Part shown: piece after piece, positions 25,784 to 33,813 of the stretch | How positions within the stretch are numbered: position 1 is the stretch's first letter | How the letters are laid out: every line of letters starts with the position of its first letter | Assembly (NCBI RefSeq): GCF_013033965.1 | Contig: NZ_WQFE01000014.1 | Span: forward strand, 62,001 to 126,000 | Source: Ruegeria atlantica | Lineage (GTDB): Bacteria > Pseudomonadota > Alphaproteobacteria > Rhodobacterales > Rhodobacteraceae | Length of the DNA stretch: 64,000 nt | Reading direction: 5' to 3' | Program-made: the position numbers and the translations under genes | Notes under the pieces: model-generated | Databases searched by the model: none | What the model was told of the DNA's origin: nothing | What the model saw: the letters and a program-made list of their open reading frames with translations, nothing else

Positions 25784-27394
25784 ATGAACAAGATTTTTGA
25801 AATCCCGCTCTATGCCTATCAACGCAGCCCAGACCAGGACGCGGCAAGCTCGGTAAGACACAAGGTTATCGTCATCGGGGCCGGCCCTGTTGGATTGGCC
25901 GCCGCCATTGATCTGGCCCAGCAAGGCGTTCAGGTCGTCGTGTTGGACGATAATGACAAGGTCAGTTTCGGCAGCCGCGCGATTTGCTTCTCACAGCGGT
26001 CTCTGGAAATAGCTGACCGTCTGGGCGCGGGCCGCAAGCTGGTCGAAAAAGGTGTGTTGTGGGATGCGGGCAAAGTGTTTTTCGACAACCGTCAGGTTTA
26101 TGAGTTTCACCTGCAGCCCGACACCGGTTATGCGAACCCGGCCTTCATCAATCTGCAGCAATACTATGTTGAAAAAATGCTTGTTGAACGCGTGCGAGAA
26201 TTGCAAGCCGAAGGCGCGCCAATTGAAATTCGCGGCCAGAACAGGGTTGAGGCCATCGGCACCCATGACGATCACGTCAAGCTTGAGATTGAAACGCCCG
26301 AAGGCCCTTACAACATTGAGGCGGATTGGCTGATTGCCTGCGACGGAGCAAATTCACCCACCCGCCGCATGTTGGGTCTGGATTTCGAAGGTCGCATATT
26401 CGAAGACAATTTTCTGATTGCTGATGTGGTAATGCGGGCAGACTTCCCCTCTGAGCGTTGGTTCTGGTTCGACCCACCCTTCAACCGGGGACAGTCCGCG
26501 CTGCTGCACAAGCAGCCGGACAATGTGTGGCGGATCGACCTGCAGCTGGGCAAGGACATCGACCCGGAACACGAAAAACTACCTGAAAACGTGATACCGA
26601 GGCTGAAGGCTATGCTGGGCGAAGACGTCGACTTCGCGCTTGAATGGGTCTCGATCTACACGTTCCAATGCCGCCGGATGGAACGGTTTCGCCATGGTCG
26701 CGTATTGTTTGCCGGCGACAGCGCCCATCAGGTCAGCCCCTTTGGCGCTCGCGGGGCCAATTCCGGCCTTCAGGACGCAGACAACCTGTGCTGGAAGCTG
26801 AAGCTGGTCATGGATGGCGACGCGCCCGATCTTTTGCTGGATAGCTACAGCCGGGAACGGGTCGAAGCCGCGGATGAGAACATTCGCATGTCCACCCTAT
26901 CGACGGAATTTATCACGCCCAAATCCGATATGTCGCGTCTTTTGCGGGATGCGGTTTTGGACCTCAGCGAGCACTACCCGTTTGCGCGCCCGCTGGTCAA
27001 TTCCGGCCGGTTGAGCACGCCCTGCGCATATTCCGGATCATCGCTCAGCTCTGCGGACGCGTTGAACGGGCCAGAGGTTACGCGCCCGGGCTCCGCTTGC
27101 CCGGATGCGCCTTTGGGCGATGAATTCCTGCTGCCGCAACTGGCTGGAAAATTCACGCTGCTGACAATTGATGCGGATGCGCCTGACAGTATCGAAGAGG
27201 GTGGCGTGCAGGCAACGCGGTTGGCCCTGTCGGTCAAAGATGACCTGACTTTGGAGTTGAAGCGCAGGTATCTGGGTGATGCCACGGGCGCAGTGTACCT
27301 GATCCGGCCCGACCAACACGTCGCCGCACGCCGCGACACGTTTGAAGAAAACGCCTTTCGACAGGCAATCCGCCGGGCAACCGGTAAGGAGTAA
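25784..27394 (+). CDS. mhaA: FAD-dependent aromatic hydroxylase, MhaA-like
   Basis: A 536-residue class A flavoprotein monooxygenase. The FAD-binding motif is VIVIGAGPVGLAAAIDLAQQG near residue 30, the DG motif is ADWLIACDGANSPTRRMLG, and the GD motif is GRVLFAGDSAHQVSPFGARGANSG. About 150 residues of C-terminal thioredoxin-like domain follow. It is directly followed by a 65-residue protein resembling MhaB, the small coupling partner of 3-hydroxyphenylacetate 6-hydroxylase in Pseudomonas putida, and flanked by homogentisate genes. I infer hydroxylation of 3-hydroxyphenylacetate (or a similar acid) to homogentisate. ATG at 25784 with GGGGAGAA upstream. Confidence 0.8.
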   Translation: MNKIFEIPLYAYQRSPDQDAASSVRHKVIVIGAGPVGLAAAIDLAQQGVQVVVLDDNDKVSFGSRAICFSQRSLEIADRLGAGRKLVEKGVLWDAGKVFFDNRQVYEFHLQPDTGYANPAFINLQQYYVEKMLVERVRELQAEGAPIEIRGQNRVEAIGTHDDHVKLEIETPEGPYNIEADWLIACDGANSPTRRMLGLDFEGRIFEDNFLIADVVMRADFPSERWFWFDPPFNRGQSALLHKQPDNVWRIDLQLGKDIDPEHEKLPENVIPRLKAMLGEDVDFALEWVSIYTFQCRRMERFRHGRVLFAGDSAHQVSPFGARGANSGLQDADNLCWKLKLVMDGDAPDLLLDSYSRERVEAADENIRMSTLSTEFITPKSDMSRLLRDAVLDLSEHYPFARPLVNSGRLSTPCAYSGSSLSSADALNGPEVTRPGSACPDAPLGDEFLLPQLAGKFTLLTIDADAPDSIEEGGVQATRLALSVKDDLTLELKRRYLGDATGAVYLIRPDQHVAARRDTFEENAFRQAIRRATGKE

Positions 27395-27399
27395 GCGAC

Positions 27400-27597
27400 A
27401 TGACCGATCTGATCCTCACCCCAAATCTGGAAAATGCCGACGGTTTCTATGCCGATCTGACAGCCGCGCATGATGGGCTGAACAAAGCCGAAAGCGATGC
27501 CCTGAACGCACGGCTAGTTCTGGTCCTGGCCAATCACATCGGCGCTGCAAAAGTGTTGTCCAACGCGCTGAAAGCCGCCAAGCTGCAAGACACCTGA
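27400..27597 (+). CDS. mhaB: MhaB-like small partner protein (DUF2783)
   Basis: A 65-residue cytoplasmic helical protein starting five bases after the flavoprotein stop. Sequence such as FYADLTAAHDGLNKAESDAL and RLVLVLANHIGAAKVLSNAL matches my recollection of the DUF2783 family, which includes MhaB, the coupling protein of the two-component 3-hydroxyphenylacetate hydroxylase. It has no cysteines or signal peptide. Its tight spacing implies equimolar synthesis with the hydroxylase. Confidence 0.75.
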   Translation: MTDLILTPNLENADGFYADLTAAHDGLNKAESDALNARLVLVLANHIGAAKVLSNALKAAKLQDT

Positions 27598-27616
27598 CAG
27601 ACCAAGGAGACCGGCA

Positions 27617-28255
27617 ATGAGCGGCGTGGTGCTGTATGATTATTGGCGGTCTTCGGCCAGCTACCGGGTACGGATCGCCCTGAATCTGGCCGGGATCAAC
27701 TATCGTGCCGTTTCAATTGACCTGTCGGCTGGCGAACAGCGATCAGGCGGCCATTTGGCCCGCAACCCTCAGAGGCTGGTACCCGTACTAGAGATTGATG
27801 GTCTGCGATTGACCCAATCGCTGGCCATTATCGACTACCTTGATCAAACTCGCGGCCTTGGGCTGTTGCCTGCGGAACCGGCGGCTCGGGCGCATGCGCT
27901 GGCCTTGGCGCAGTCCATCGCGGTTGATGTGCATCCGGTCTGCAACCTGTCAGTCGCGCAATTTGCAACTGCACTTAGTAATGGTGCCGAGGGTATGCCC
28001 GGCGACTGGATGCGTCATTACATTCGCCCCGGGTTACTGGCTTTTGAGGCACTTCTGGAAGGCTTTGAACAAGCCCCCTACTGCACCGGGACCAAGCCTG
28101 GGTTGGCCGATCTTTGCCTTGTCCCGCAAATGTACAACGCACGCCGTTGGGACGTGGACTTGTCCGATTTGCCCCGCATACTAGACGTCGAGGTCGCATG
28201 TGCCGGTCACACCGCTTTTGCCGCGGCACATCCCGATACCAACGCCCCCACTTGA
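27617..28255 (+). CDS. maiA: Maleylacetoacetate isomerase (zeta-class GST)
   Basis: A 212-residue glutathione S-transferase of zeta class that converts maleylacetoacetate to fumarylacetoacetate with glutathione. The signature SSASYRVRIALNLAGI (SSxSxRVRIAL) is at residues 12-27, followed by NPQRLVPVLEIDG and LTQSLAIIDYLDQ. It completes the set hmgA-maiA-fahA and lies 19 bases behind the MhaB-like gene. Confidence 0.94.
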   Translation: MSGVVLYDYWRSSASYRVRIALNLAGINYRAVSIDLSAGEQRSGGHLARNPQRLVPVLEIDGLRLTQSLAIIDYLDQTRGLGLLPAEPAARAHALALAQSIAVDVHPVCNLSVAQFATALSNGAEGMPGDWMRHYIRPGLLAFEALLEGFEQAPYCTGTKPGLADLCLVPQMYNARRWDVDLSDLPRILDVEVACAGHTAFAAAHPDTNAPT

Positions 28256-28342
28256 TCCCGTGCACAGAGGCTGTGTAACGGCGCAAGTAGCAATATCTTT
28301 CGCGGCCACATACCTTGTTCGAAACGTATGCGAGAGGCCCCA

Positions 28343-28684
28343 ATGCCAGAAATCACCGGCTATCATGCCCATGTCTATTTTGACGCGAACACGCAAGGCA
28401 TCGCAGAGCAGGTCTGCAGCGACGCCGCTCGTCTGTTTCCCGTGCAGATGGGGCGCATGCATGCCAAAAACGTCGGCCCGCACCCGCGATGGAGCTGTCA
28501 ACTGAGCTTTGGCCCCGAGGCGTTTGATCAAGTCATGCCGTGGCTGATGCTGCACCGGCAGGGCCTGACGATCTTCACCCACCCCGAAACAGGCGACCAC
28601 CTTGCGGACCACCGGGATCGGGCGATCTGGATGGGTGAAATGCTGGAGCTTGACCTGTCGATTTTCAACCGGATCGGCGCCTAG
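28343..28684 (+). CDS. DOPA 4,5-dioxygenase family protein
   Basis: A 113-residue protein of the bacterial DODA-like family (extradiol-type, unrelated to LigB). It begins with YHAHVYFDANT, has two further His-rich sites, VGPHPRWSC and HRQGLTIFTHPETGDHLADH (quoted in part), consistent with a metal site. Substrate is a catechol-like ring. Its location next to homogentisate genes suggests a side role in aromatic ring cleavage. The stop overlaps the end of the convergent acyl-CoA ligase by four bases. Confidence 0.85.
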   Translation: MPEITGYHAHVYFDANTQGIAEQVCSDAARLFPVQMGRMHAKNVGPHPRWSCQLSFGPEAFDQVMPWLMLHRQGLTIFTHPETGDHLADHRDRAIWMGEMLELDLSIFNRIGA

Positions 28685-30309
28685 GTCAGCGCCCGCGCCT
28701 GGTCCCGCAGTTTGAATTTCTGGATCTTACCGGTCGAGGTTTTGGGCAAAGGTCCGAACACCACCGTTTTAGGTGCCTTGAAATGGGCCATGTTGTCCCG
28801 ACAAAAGGCGATGATCTCCGCCTCACTCGCTTGTGCGTTTGGCTTTAGCTCAATGAATGCACAAGGTGTTTCGCCCCATTTTTCATCCGGGCGCGCGACC
28901 ACTGCCGCTTCCATCACGGCTGGATGCTTATAAAGGATATCCTCAACCTCGACAGACGAGATATTCTCACCCCCCGAAATGATGATGTCTTTGGACCGGT
29001 CTTTCAGTGCGATGTAGCCGTCCGGATGCATCACTCCCAGATCGCCCGAGGCAAACCAACCACCACGAAACGCCTTGTCCGTGGCTTCGGAGTTTTTCAG
29101 ATAACCTTTCATGACGACGTTGCCTTGCATGAAAATCTCACCCATCGTCTTACCATCAGCGGGCACAGGTTCCAGCGTGTCCGGGTCCGCAACCATCAGT
29201 CCCGACAAGGCGGTATACCGCACGCCCTGACGCACCTTGAGCGCGGCGCGGTCTTCGGCCCCCTTGTCGTTCCACTCGTCTTTCCAGGCACACACAACCG
29301 AGGGGCCATAAGTCTCGGTCAAGCCGTAAACGTGTGTGACTTCGACGCCCATGTTTTCCATGCTTTCGATCACGGCAGCGGGCGGCGGCGCGCCCGCTGT
29401 CATCACTTTGATCTCATGATCGAAATCCTTGAGGTGATTGGGCGCATTCGCCAGCATATTCAACACGATCGGCGCACCGCAGAAATGGGTCACCTTTTCA
29501 TCCCGGAAGGCCGCATAGATCGGCTCGTCCCGAACAGCCCGCAGACAGACTGAAACACCCGCATTGGCAGCCATCGCCCAGGGAAAGCACCAGCCGTTGC
29601 AGTGGAACATCGGCAGGGTCCACAAGTAGACCGAGTGCTTTGGCATGTTCCAGTCCAGCAGGTCCGACTGCGCATTCAACGCGGCCCCTCTGTGGTGGTA
29701 CACGACGCCCTTCGGGTTGCCTGTGGTGCCGGACGTGTAGTTCAGCGTGATCGCGTCCCATTCATCCTTAGGAAGGGACCAGTTGAACTCAGGGTCGCCT
29801 TCGGTCAGCAAGGCGTCATAGGTCAGGGTGCCCAGCTTTTCTCCGCCGTCAAAGCTCGGGTCCACGATGTCGACGACCAGTACATTGTGATCCACCTGTT
29901 TCAGCGCCTCTTTCACCACGCCCGAGAATTCCGGGTCGACCAGCAAAATCTTGGATTCCGCATGGTTCAGGATGAAGGCGATGATCGGGGCGTCCAATCG
30001 GGTGTTGATGGCATTCAGAACTGCGCCCGCCATGGGCACCCCAAAATGTGCCTCATACATCTCGGGGATGTTGGCGGCGATGATTGAAACTGTGTCGCCT
30101 GTGTTGATCCCGCGCGCGGTCAGCGCGCCTGCCAAACGACGGCAGCGGACATAGGTTTCTGCCCATGTATAACGCCGCGCGCCGTAAACCACCGAAGGGT
30201 AGTCCGGGTAGATTTGCGCTGTCCGCTCGATAAAACTCAGCGGTGACAGCGGGGTATAGTTTGCCCGGCACTTGTCCAAATGACGCTCATAGATGTTGGC
30301 TTGTGTCAT
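28681..30309 (-). CDS. Acyl-CoA synthetase (AMP-forming), DmdB-like
   Basis: A 542-residue ANL-family ligase. Motifs: TLNYTSGTTGNPKGVVYHHRG (P-loop, quoted in full only in part as YTSGTTGNPKG), the acyl/AMP motif YGLTETYGPSV, and the hinge/lysine region SGDLGVMHPDGYIALKDRSKD and KTSTGKIQKFKLRDQ with the catalytic Lys. By eye it falls among medium-length ligases including the methylmercaptopropionate-CoA ligases (DmdB) of roseobacters. Substrate cannot be fixed from sequence. The start at 30309 follows GAGGGT. It is divergent from a taurine-type transaminase. Confidence 0.85.
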   Translation of the reverse strand: MTQANIYERHLDKCRANYTPLSPLSFIERTAQIYPDYPSVVYGARRYTWAETYVRCRRLAGALTARGINTGDTVSIIAANIPEMYEAHFGVPMAGAVLNAINTRLDAPIIAFILNHAESKILLVDPEFSGVVKEALKQVDHNVLVVDIVDPSFDGGEKLGTLTYDALLTEGDPEFNWSLPKDEWDAITLNYTSGTTGNPKGVVYHHRGAALNAQSDLLDWNMPKHSVYLWTLPMFHCNGWCFPWAMAANAGVSVCLRAVRDEPIYAAFRDEKVTHFCGAPIVLNMLANAPNHLKDFDHEIKVMTAGAPPPAAVIESMENMGVEVTHVYGLTETYGPSVVCAWKDEWNDKGAEDRAALKVRQGVRYTALSGLMVADPDTLEPVPADGKTMGEIFMQGNVVMKGYLKNSEATDKAFRGGWFASGDLGVMHPDGYIALKDRSKDIIISGGENISSVEVEDILYKHPAVMEAAVVARPDEKWGETPCAFIELKPNAQASEAEIIAFCRDNMAHFKAPKTVVFGPLPKTSTGKIQKFKLRDQARALT

Positions 30310-30528
30310 TTGCAGACCCTCCCTCGTCGTTTGTGGCGAATTGAGCACAAAGTCGTTCATCTGACAAACCCGTAAAAATACGGCGCGACCATGGACTGGA
30401 ATTACGGGATGATGCAATCTGGCCCTATCTCCGACAGAGCTTTCGCGGTGATCTGAGCCATCGAAAACACAAAGCCGGGCCGGACCTATTTTGCCGCCCG
30501 CGCCCCAGCCATTTTGAAAGGACATGTC

Positions 30529-31926
30529 ATGGACGGCACGTTCAACGAAAACGATCTCTCGCACGTGGTCGAGGCCGACCGCGCCCATATCTGGCACCAC
30601 CTGCTGCAGCATAAGCCATTGGAAACCAATGATCCCAAGATCATTGTCGAAGGCAAAGGCATGCGCGTCTGGGACCAGAACGGCAAAGAGCATCTGGATG
30701 CCGTGTCCGGTGGCGTCTGGACCGTAAACGTCGGCTATGGCCGCGAATCGATCTGTAAGGCGGTTCACGACCAACTGATGAAGCTGTGCTATTTCGCCAA
30801 TACCGCAGGTTCGATCCCCGGTTCGATCTTTGCTGAAAAGCTGATCAGCAAAATGCCCGGCATGAGCCGCGTTTACTACACCAACTCAGGGAGCGAAGCG
30901 AACGAGAAGGTGTTCAAGATGGTTCGTCAGATTGCGCACAAGCGCTATGGCGGCAAGAAAACCAAGATCCTGTACCGTGACCGCGACTACCACGGCTCGA
31001 CCCTGGCGACCATGTCCGCAGGCGGTCAGGACGAGCGTACCGCGCAGTACGGTCCCTTCGCACCTGACTTCATCCGTGTTCCGCACTGCATGGAATACCG
31101 TAAGCACGAGCTGGGCATGGAAGACCTGTCCGGCGAGGCATTCGGCAAAGCAGCCGCAGACGCCATCGAAGAGGTGATCCTGCGCGAAGGCCCGGAAACC
31201 GTTGGCGCACTGTGCCTTGAGCCGGTGACCGCAGGCGGCGGTGTGATCGAAGCGCCCGCAGGCTACTGGGAGCGCGTGCAGGAAATCTGCAAGAAGTACG
31301 ACATCCTGCTGCACATCGACGAAGTTGTCTGCGGCGTGGGTCGGACCGGCACCTGGTTCGGTTATCAGCAGTACGGCATCAAGCCCGACTTCGTGACCAT
31401 GGCCAAAGGCGTTGCCTCGGGCTATGCGGCGATTGCCGTAATGGTCACCACCGAAGAAGTCTTTGACATGTTCAAAGACGACATGTCGGACCCGCTGAGC
31501 TATTTCCGCGACATCTCGACCTTTGGTGGCTGCACCGCCGGTCCGGCCGCTGCGATCGAGAACATGCGCATCATCGAAGACGAGAACCTGCTGCAGAATT
31601 GCACCGACATGGGCAACCGGATGCTGGGCAACCTGCAGGCGCTGATGGAAAAGCACAAAGTTATCGGCGACGTGCGCGGCAAGGGTCTGTTCCTAGGTGC
31701 CGAACTGGTTGCAGACCGTGCTACCAAGGAGCCCATGGACGAGAAAAAGGTTCAGGCGGTCGTTGCCGATTGTATGGCGCAGGGCGTTATCATCGGGGCC
31801 ACTAACCGCTCGATCCCCAGCCGCAACAACACGCTGTGCTTCTCCCCTGCACTGATTGCAACCGCAGACGACATTGACCAGATCACCGATGCGGTCGACG
31901 GCGCACTGGGTCGTGTATTCGGCTGA
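30529..31926 (+). CDS. tpa: Taurine:pyruvate aminotransferase-like class III transaminase
   Basis: A 465-residue PLP-dependent class III aminotransferase. It contains YYTNSGSEANEKVFKMVRQ, the PLP-binding region IDEVVCGVGRTGTWFGYQ and the Schiff-base lysine in FVTMAKGVASGYAAI. The N-terminus (NDLSHVVEADRAHIWHHL) and C-terminus (GVIIGATNRSIPSRNNTLCFSP) resemble taurine:pyruvate aminotransferases, which start taurine degradation to sulfoacetaldehyde and alanine; hypotaurine or beta-alanine activity is possible. xsc, pta and tauABC are not adjacent. ATG at 30529 after AAAGGA. Confidence 0.72.
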   Translation: MDGTFNENDLSHVVEADRAHIWHHLLQHKPLETNDPKIIVEGKGMRVWDQNGKEHLDAVSGGVWTVNVGYGRESICKAVHDQLMKLCYFANTAGSIPGSIFAEKLISKMPGMSRVYYTNSGSEANEKVFKMVRQIAHKRYGGKKTKILYRDRDYHGSTLATMSAGGQDERTAQYGPFAPDFIRVPHCMEYRKHELGMEDLSGEAFGKAAADAIEEVILREGPETVGALCLEPVTAGGGVIEAPAGYWERVQEICKKYDILLHIDEVVCGVGRTGTWFGYQQYGIKPDFVTMAKGVASGYAAIAVMVTTEEVFDMFKDDMSDPLSYFRDISTFGGCTAGPAAAIENMRIIEDENLLQNCTDMGNRMLGNLQALMEKHKVIGDVRGKGLFLGAELVADRATKEPMDEKKVQAVVADCMAQGVIIGATNRSIPSRNNTLCFSPALIATADDIDQITDAVDGALGRVFG

Positions 31927-31977
31927 ACGTAACTGAAAACATCTGCCATCACTCACGCACTTCGGCAGATGAACTTA

Positions 31978-32006
31978 AACCGGCGCGCCCACCGCGCCGG
32001 TTTTTT
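31978..32006 (+). terminator. Intrinsic terminator after the transaminase gene
   Basis: AACCGGCGCG (31978-31987) pairs with CGCGCCGGTT (31993-32002), then further Ts. Strong stem with T-run, 51 bases after the stop codon. Confidence 0.9.
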
Positions 32007-32088
32007 GTGTTTGCTCGCGCGGGTTTGTCAAAAGCGTCAGCTCAGGTACCCTGTGCTCACCTCACCCCAAACGCAGGAGACGTGACCA

Positions 32089-32550
32089 ATGGTACTCAAG
32101 CTTATCCGGAGCCTCGCCGCAGTGGCCATTCTTGCGGTCGCCACCCCGTCCACGGCCGATGAAGGCAGCGGCTTTCCCCAGATCGTCGGCACCTGGCACG
32201 GCACTTATCTGGTGGCTTTCGCCAAATCGAATCCAAACCACAAGAAAGGCCTGCTGAAGACCGAGATGGAGCTGGAAGTCACCAAGCTGGACGGCAACCT
32301 CATCACTGCTACCAATCGCTGGCGTCGCATCGGCGATGAGGAATGGATCGTTGAAGAGGCAATGGGCACGTTCAGCCTGGACGACCCCACCCGCTTTGTT
32401 TTGGCCGAGGCGGGGATATCCGGCGACGATGTCTCATCCGGGATTTTCAACGGTGTTTATTTGGATGACGTGATTATGGTCACCTATGCCGGACCGGGAA
32501 CGGGCGTATCGTTTGCGGCGCAGTTGGTGAAGAAAGGCAGCGAAAAATAA
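32089..32550 (+). CDS. Exported protein of unknown function
   Basis: A 153-residue protein with an N-terminal signal peptide (cleavage around STADEG). The mature part is beta-rich with an IVGTWHGTYLVAFAK opening and a lipocalin-like feel: alternating strands, ELEVTKLDGN and NRWRRIGDEEWIVEEAMGTF. No cysteines. It lies alone between two terminators/promoters. Function not known. Confidence 0.65.
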   Translation: MVLKLIRSLAAVAILAVATPSTADEGSGFPQIVGTWHGTYLVAFAKSNPNHKKGLLKTEMELEVTKLDGNLITATNRWRRIGDEEWIVEEAMGTFSLDDPTRFVLAEAGISGDDVSSGIFNGVYLDDVIMVTYAGPGTGVSFAAQLVKKGSEK

Positions 32551-32674
32551 GTCTCTGAGAATCTTCAATCAGAATGACTTTGTTGCCGTCGCCATTTTCT
32601 TGTGACTTCACGCCATAACTATTGTCTGTGCTCTCTTCACTTCCAAGTGTGCTTCAAACTGGAGGCACCGCTGA

Positions 32675-32941
32675 ATGGAAAATGACGAACCAAAGCCAGC
32701 CAAGTACTATGACGAACGCAATATCTGGACATTGGACCCAACGCCCGCGGACAAACAAGTCTACGAGGTGATCGCCTCGGATATCGTCAAGATTGTTCAG
32801 CTACTGGACGACAATAAGCCATTGCTGTCACGGGATGTGTATGCTCGCGTCTTTGCGTCACTGTTAGAGCTGTCCAGAGTATTGGGGGAGTATGAAGACG
32901 GCTGGAGCCACAGATATCGGAGCTCTGACCACCGCCAGTAG
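32675..32941 (+). CDS. Small helical protein of unknown function
   Basis: An 88-residue acidic cytosolic protein. The centre (VYEVIASDIVKIVQLLDDNKPLLSRDVYARVFASLLELSRVL, shown here as one long helix pair) is amphipathic helical. GGAGG lies upstream at a usable distance. No family recognised; it stands alone before the rplT terminator. Confidence 0.55.
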   Translation: MENDEPKPAKYYDERNIWTLDPTPADKQVYEVIASDIVKIVQLLDDNKPLLSRDVYARVFASLLELSRVLGEYEDGWSHRYRSSDHRQ

Positions 32942-32996
32942 TAGTAAACCAGCTTCAGCTTCTCAAACAGAAACCCACAAAACTTCGCCCAAATAG

Positions 32997-33025
32997 AAAA
33001 AGGCCGCCCCTGGCGGGACGGCCCT
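32997..33025 (-). terminator. Intrinsic terminator of rpmI-rplT
   Basis: On the minus strand GGGCCGTCC and GGGGCGGCC-type arms form a stem just after the rplT stop, followed by five Ts. It ends the L35-L20 message. Confidence 0.8.
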
Positions 33026-33050
33026 TCATTCACTGTCTCTTTTCAGAAGA

Positions 33051-33416
33051 TCAGGCAGTCAGAGCAGCCTGAGCTTTGGCGACGATCGCGCCGAACGCTT
33101 CCGGTTCGTGCACGGCCAGGTCGGCCAGAACTTTGCGGTCCACTTCAATACCGGCCAGGTTCAGGCCGTTGATGAAGCGGGAATATGTCAGTGCTTCGTC
33201 ATGCGAACGGACAGCAGCGTTGATACGCTGGATCCACAGAGCGCGGAAGTTGCGCTTGCGGTTCTTACGGTCGCGGGTTGCGTACTGGTTCGCCTTGTCG
33301 ACGGCCTGACGGGCAACCTTGAAGGTGCTCTTGCGGCGGCCATAGTAACCTTTGGCGGCCTTGATAACCTTCTTGTGACGGGCGTGAGTTACGGTTCCAC
33401 CTTTAACGCGGGACAT
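33051..33416 (-). CDS. rplT: 50S ribosomal protein L20
   Basis: A 121-residue L20, an early-binding 23S rRNA assembly protein. It has the basic N-terminus [30 protein letters not shown] (partly quoted) and the conserved [23 protein letters not shown] segment. Fourteen bases separate it from rpmI. infC is not adjacent. Confidence 0.97.
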   Translation of the reverse strand: MSRVKGGTVTHARHKKVIKAAKGYYGRRKSTFKVARQAVDKANQYATRDRKNRKRNFRALWIQRINAAVRSHDEALTYSRFINGLNLAGIEVDRKVLADLAVHEPEAFGAIVAKAQAALTA

Positions 33417-33430
33417 CTCTTAATCTCCTC

Positions 33431-33631
33431 TTAGCGGTCGTAGGGCATGTAGCCCTTGACGATCTTGGCGTCGGGGGCGGACAGGGTGGTGTTGCCACGG
33501 GCGTCGCGGATGAACTTCTTGGTCCGCTTGATCATGCCGTGACGCTTGCCGGCCTGGCCAGCAAGGACCTTACCGGTCGCAGTCACCTTAAAGCGCTTCT
33601 TGGCGCTCGACTTGGTCTTCATCTTAGGCAT
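33431..33631 (-). CDS. rpmI: 50S ribosomal protein L35
   Basis: A 66-residue L35 with the standard [20 protein letters not shown] start and [14 protein letters not shown]. The ATG at 33631 is right because GGAGA lies before it and upstream residues are not part of the family. First gene of the rpmI-rplT pair. Confidence 0.97.
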   Translation of the reverse strand: MPKMKTKSSAKKRFKVTATGKVLAGQAGKRHGMIKRTKKFIRDARGNTTLSAPDAKIVKGYMPYDR

Positions 33632-33813
33632 TTCCGTCTCCTTTCGGGGTTCGGTTTCAGACGCGACTCGGCATGCCATCTCGGCCGGTCACGCGATCAG
33701 AAGCGCCGTTTACGCAAGTTCGGTCATACTGGCAAGGGGGTTTGGACCAGAATCTGCGCTTTTTGCAGCCTGATCAGGCACCGGGGCGACACGCGCCGCC
33801 CCGGTGCATTGGT

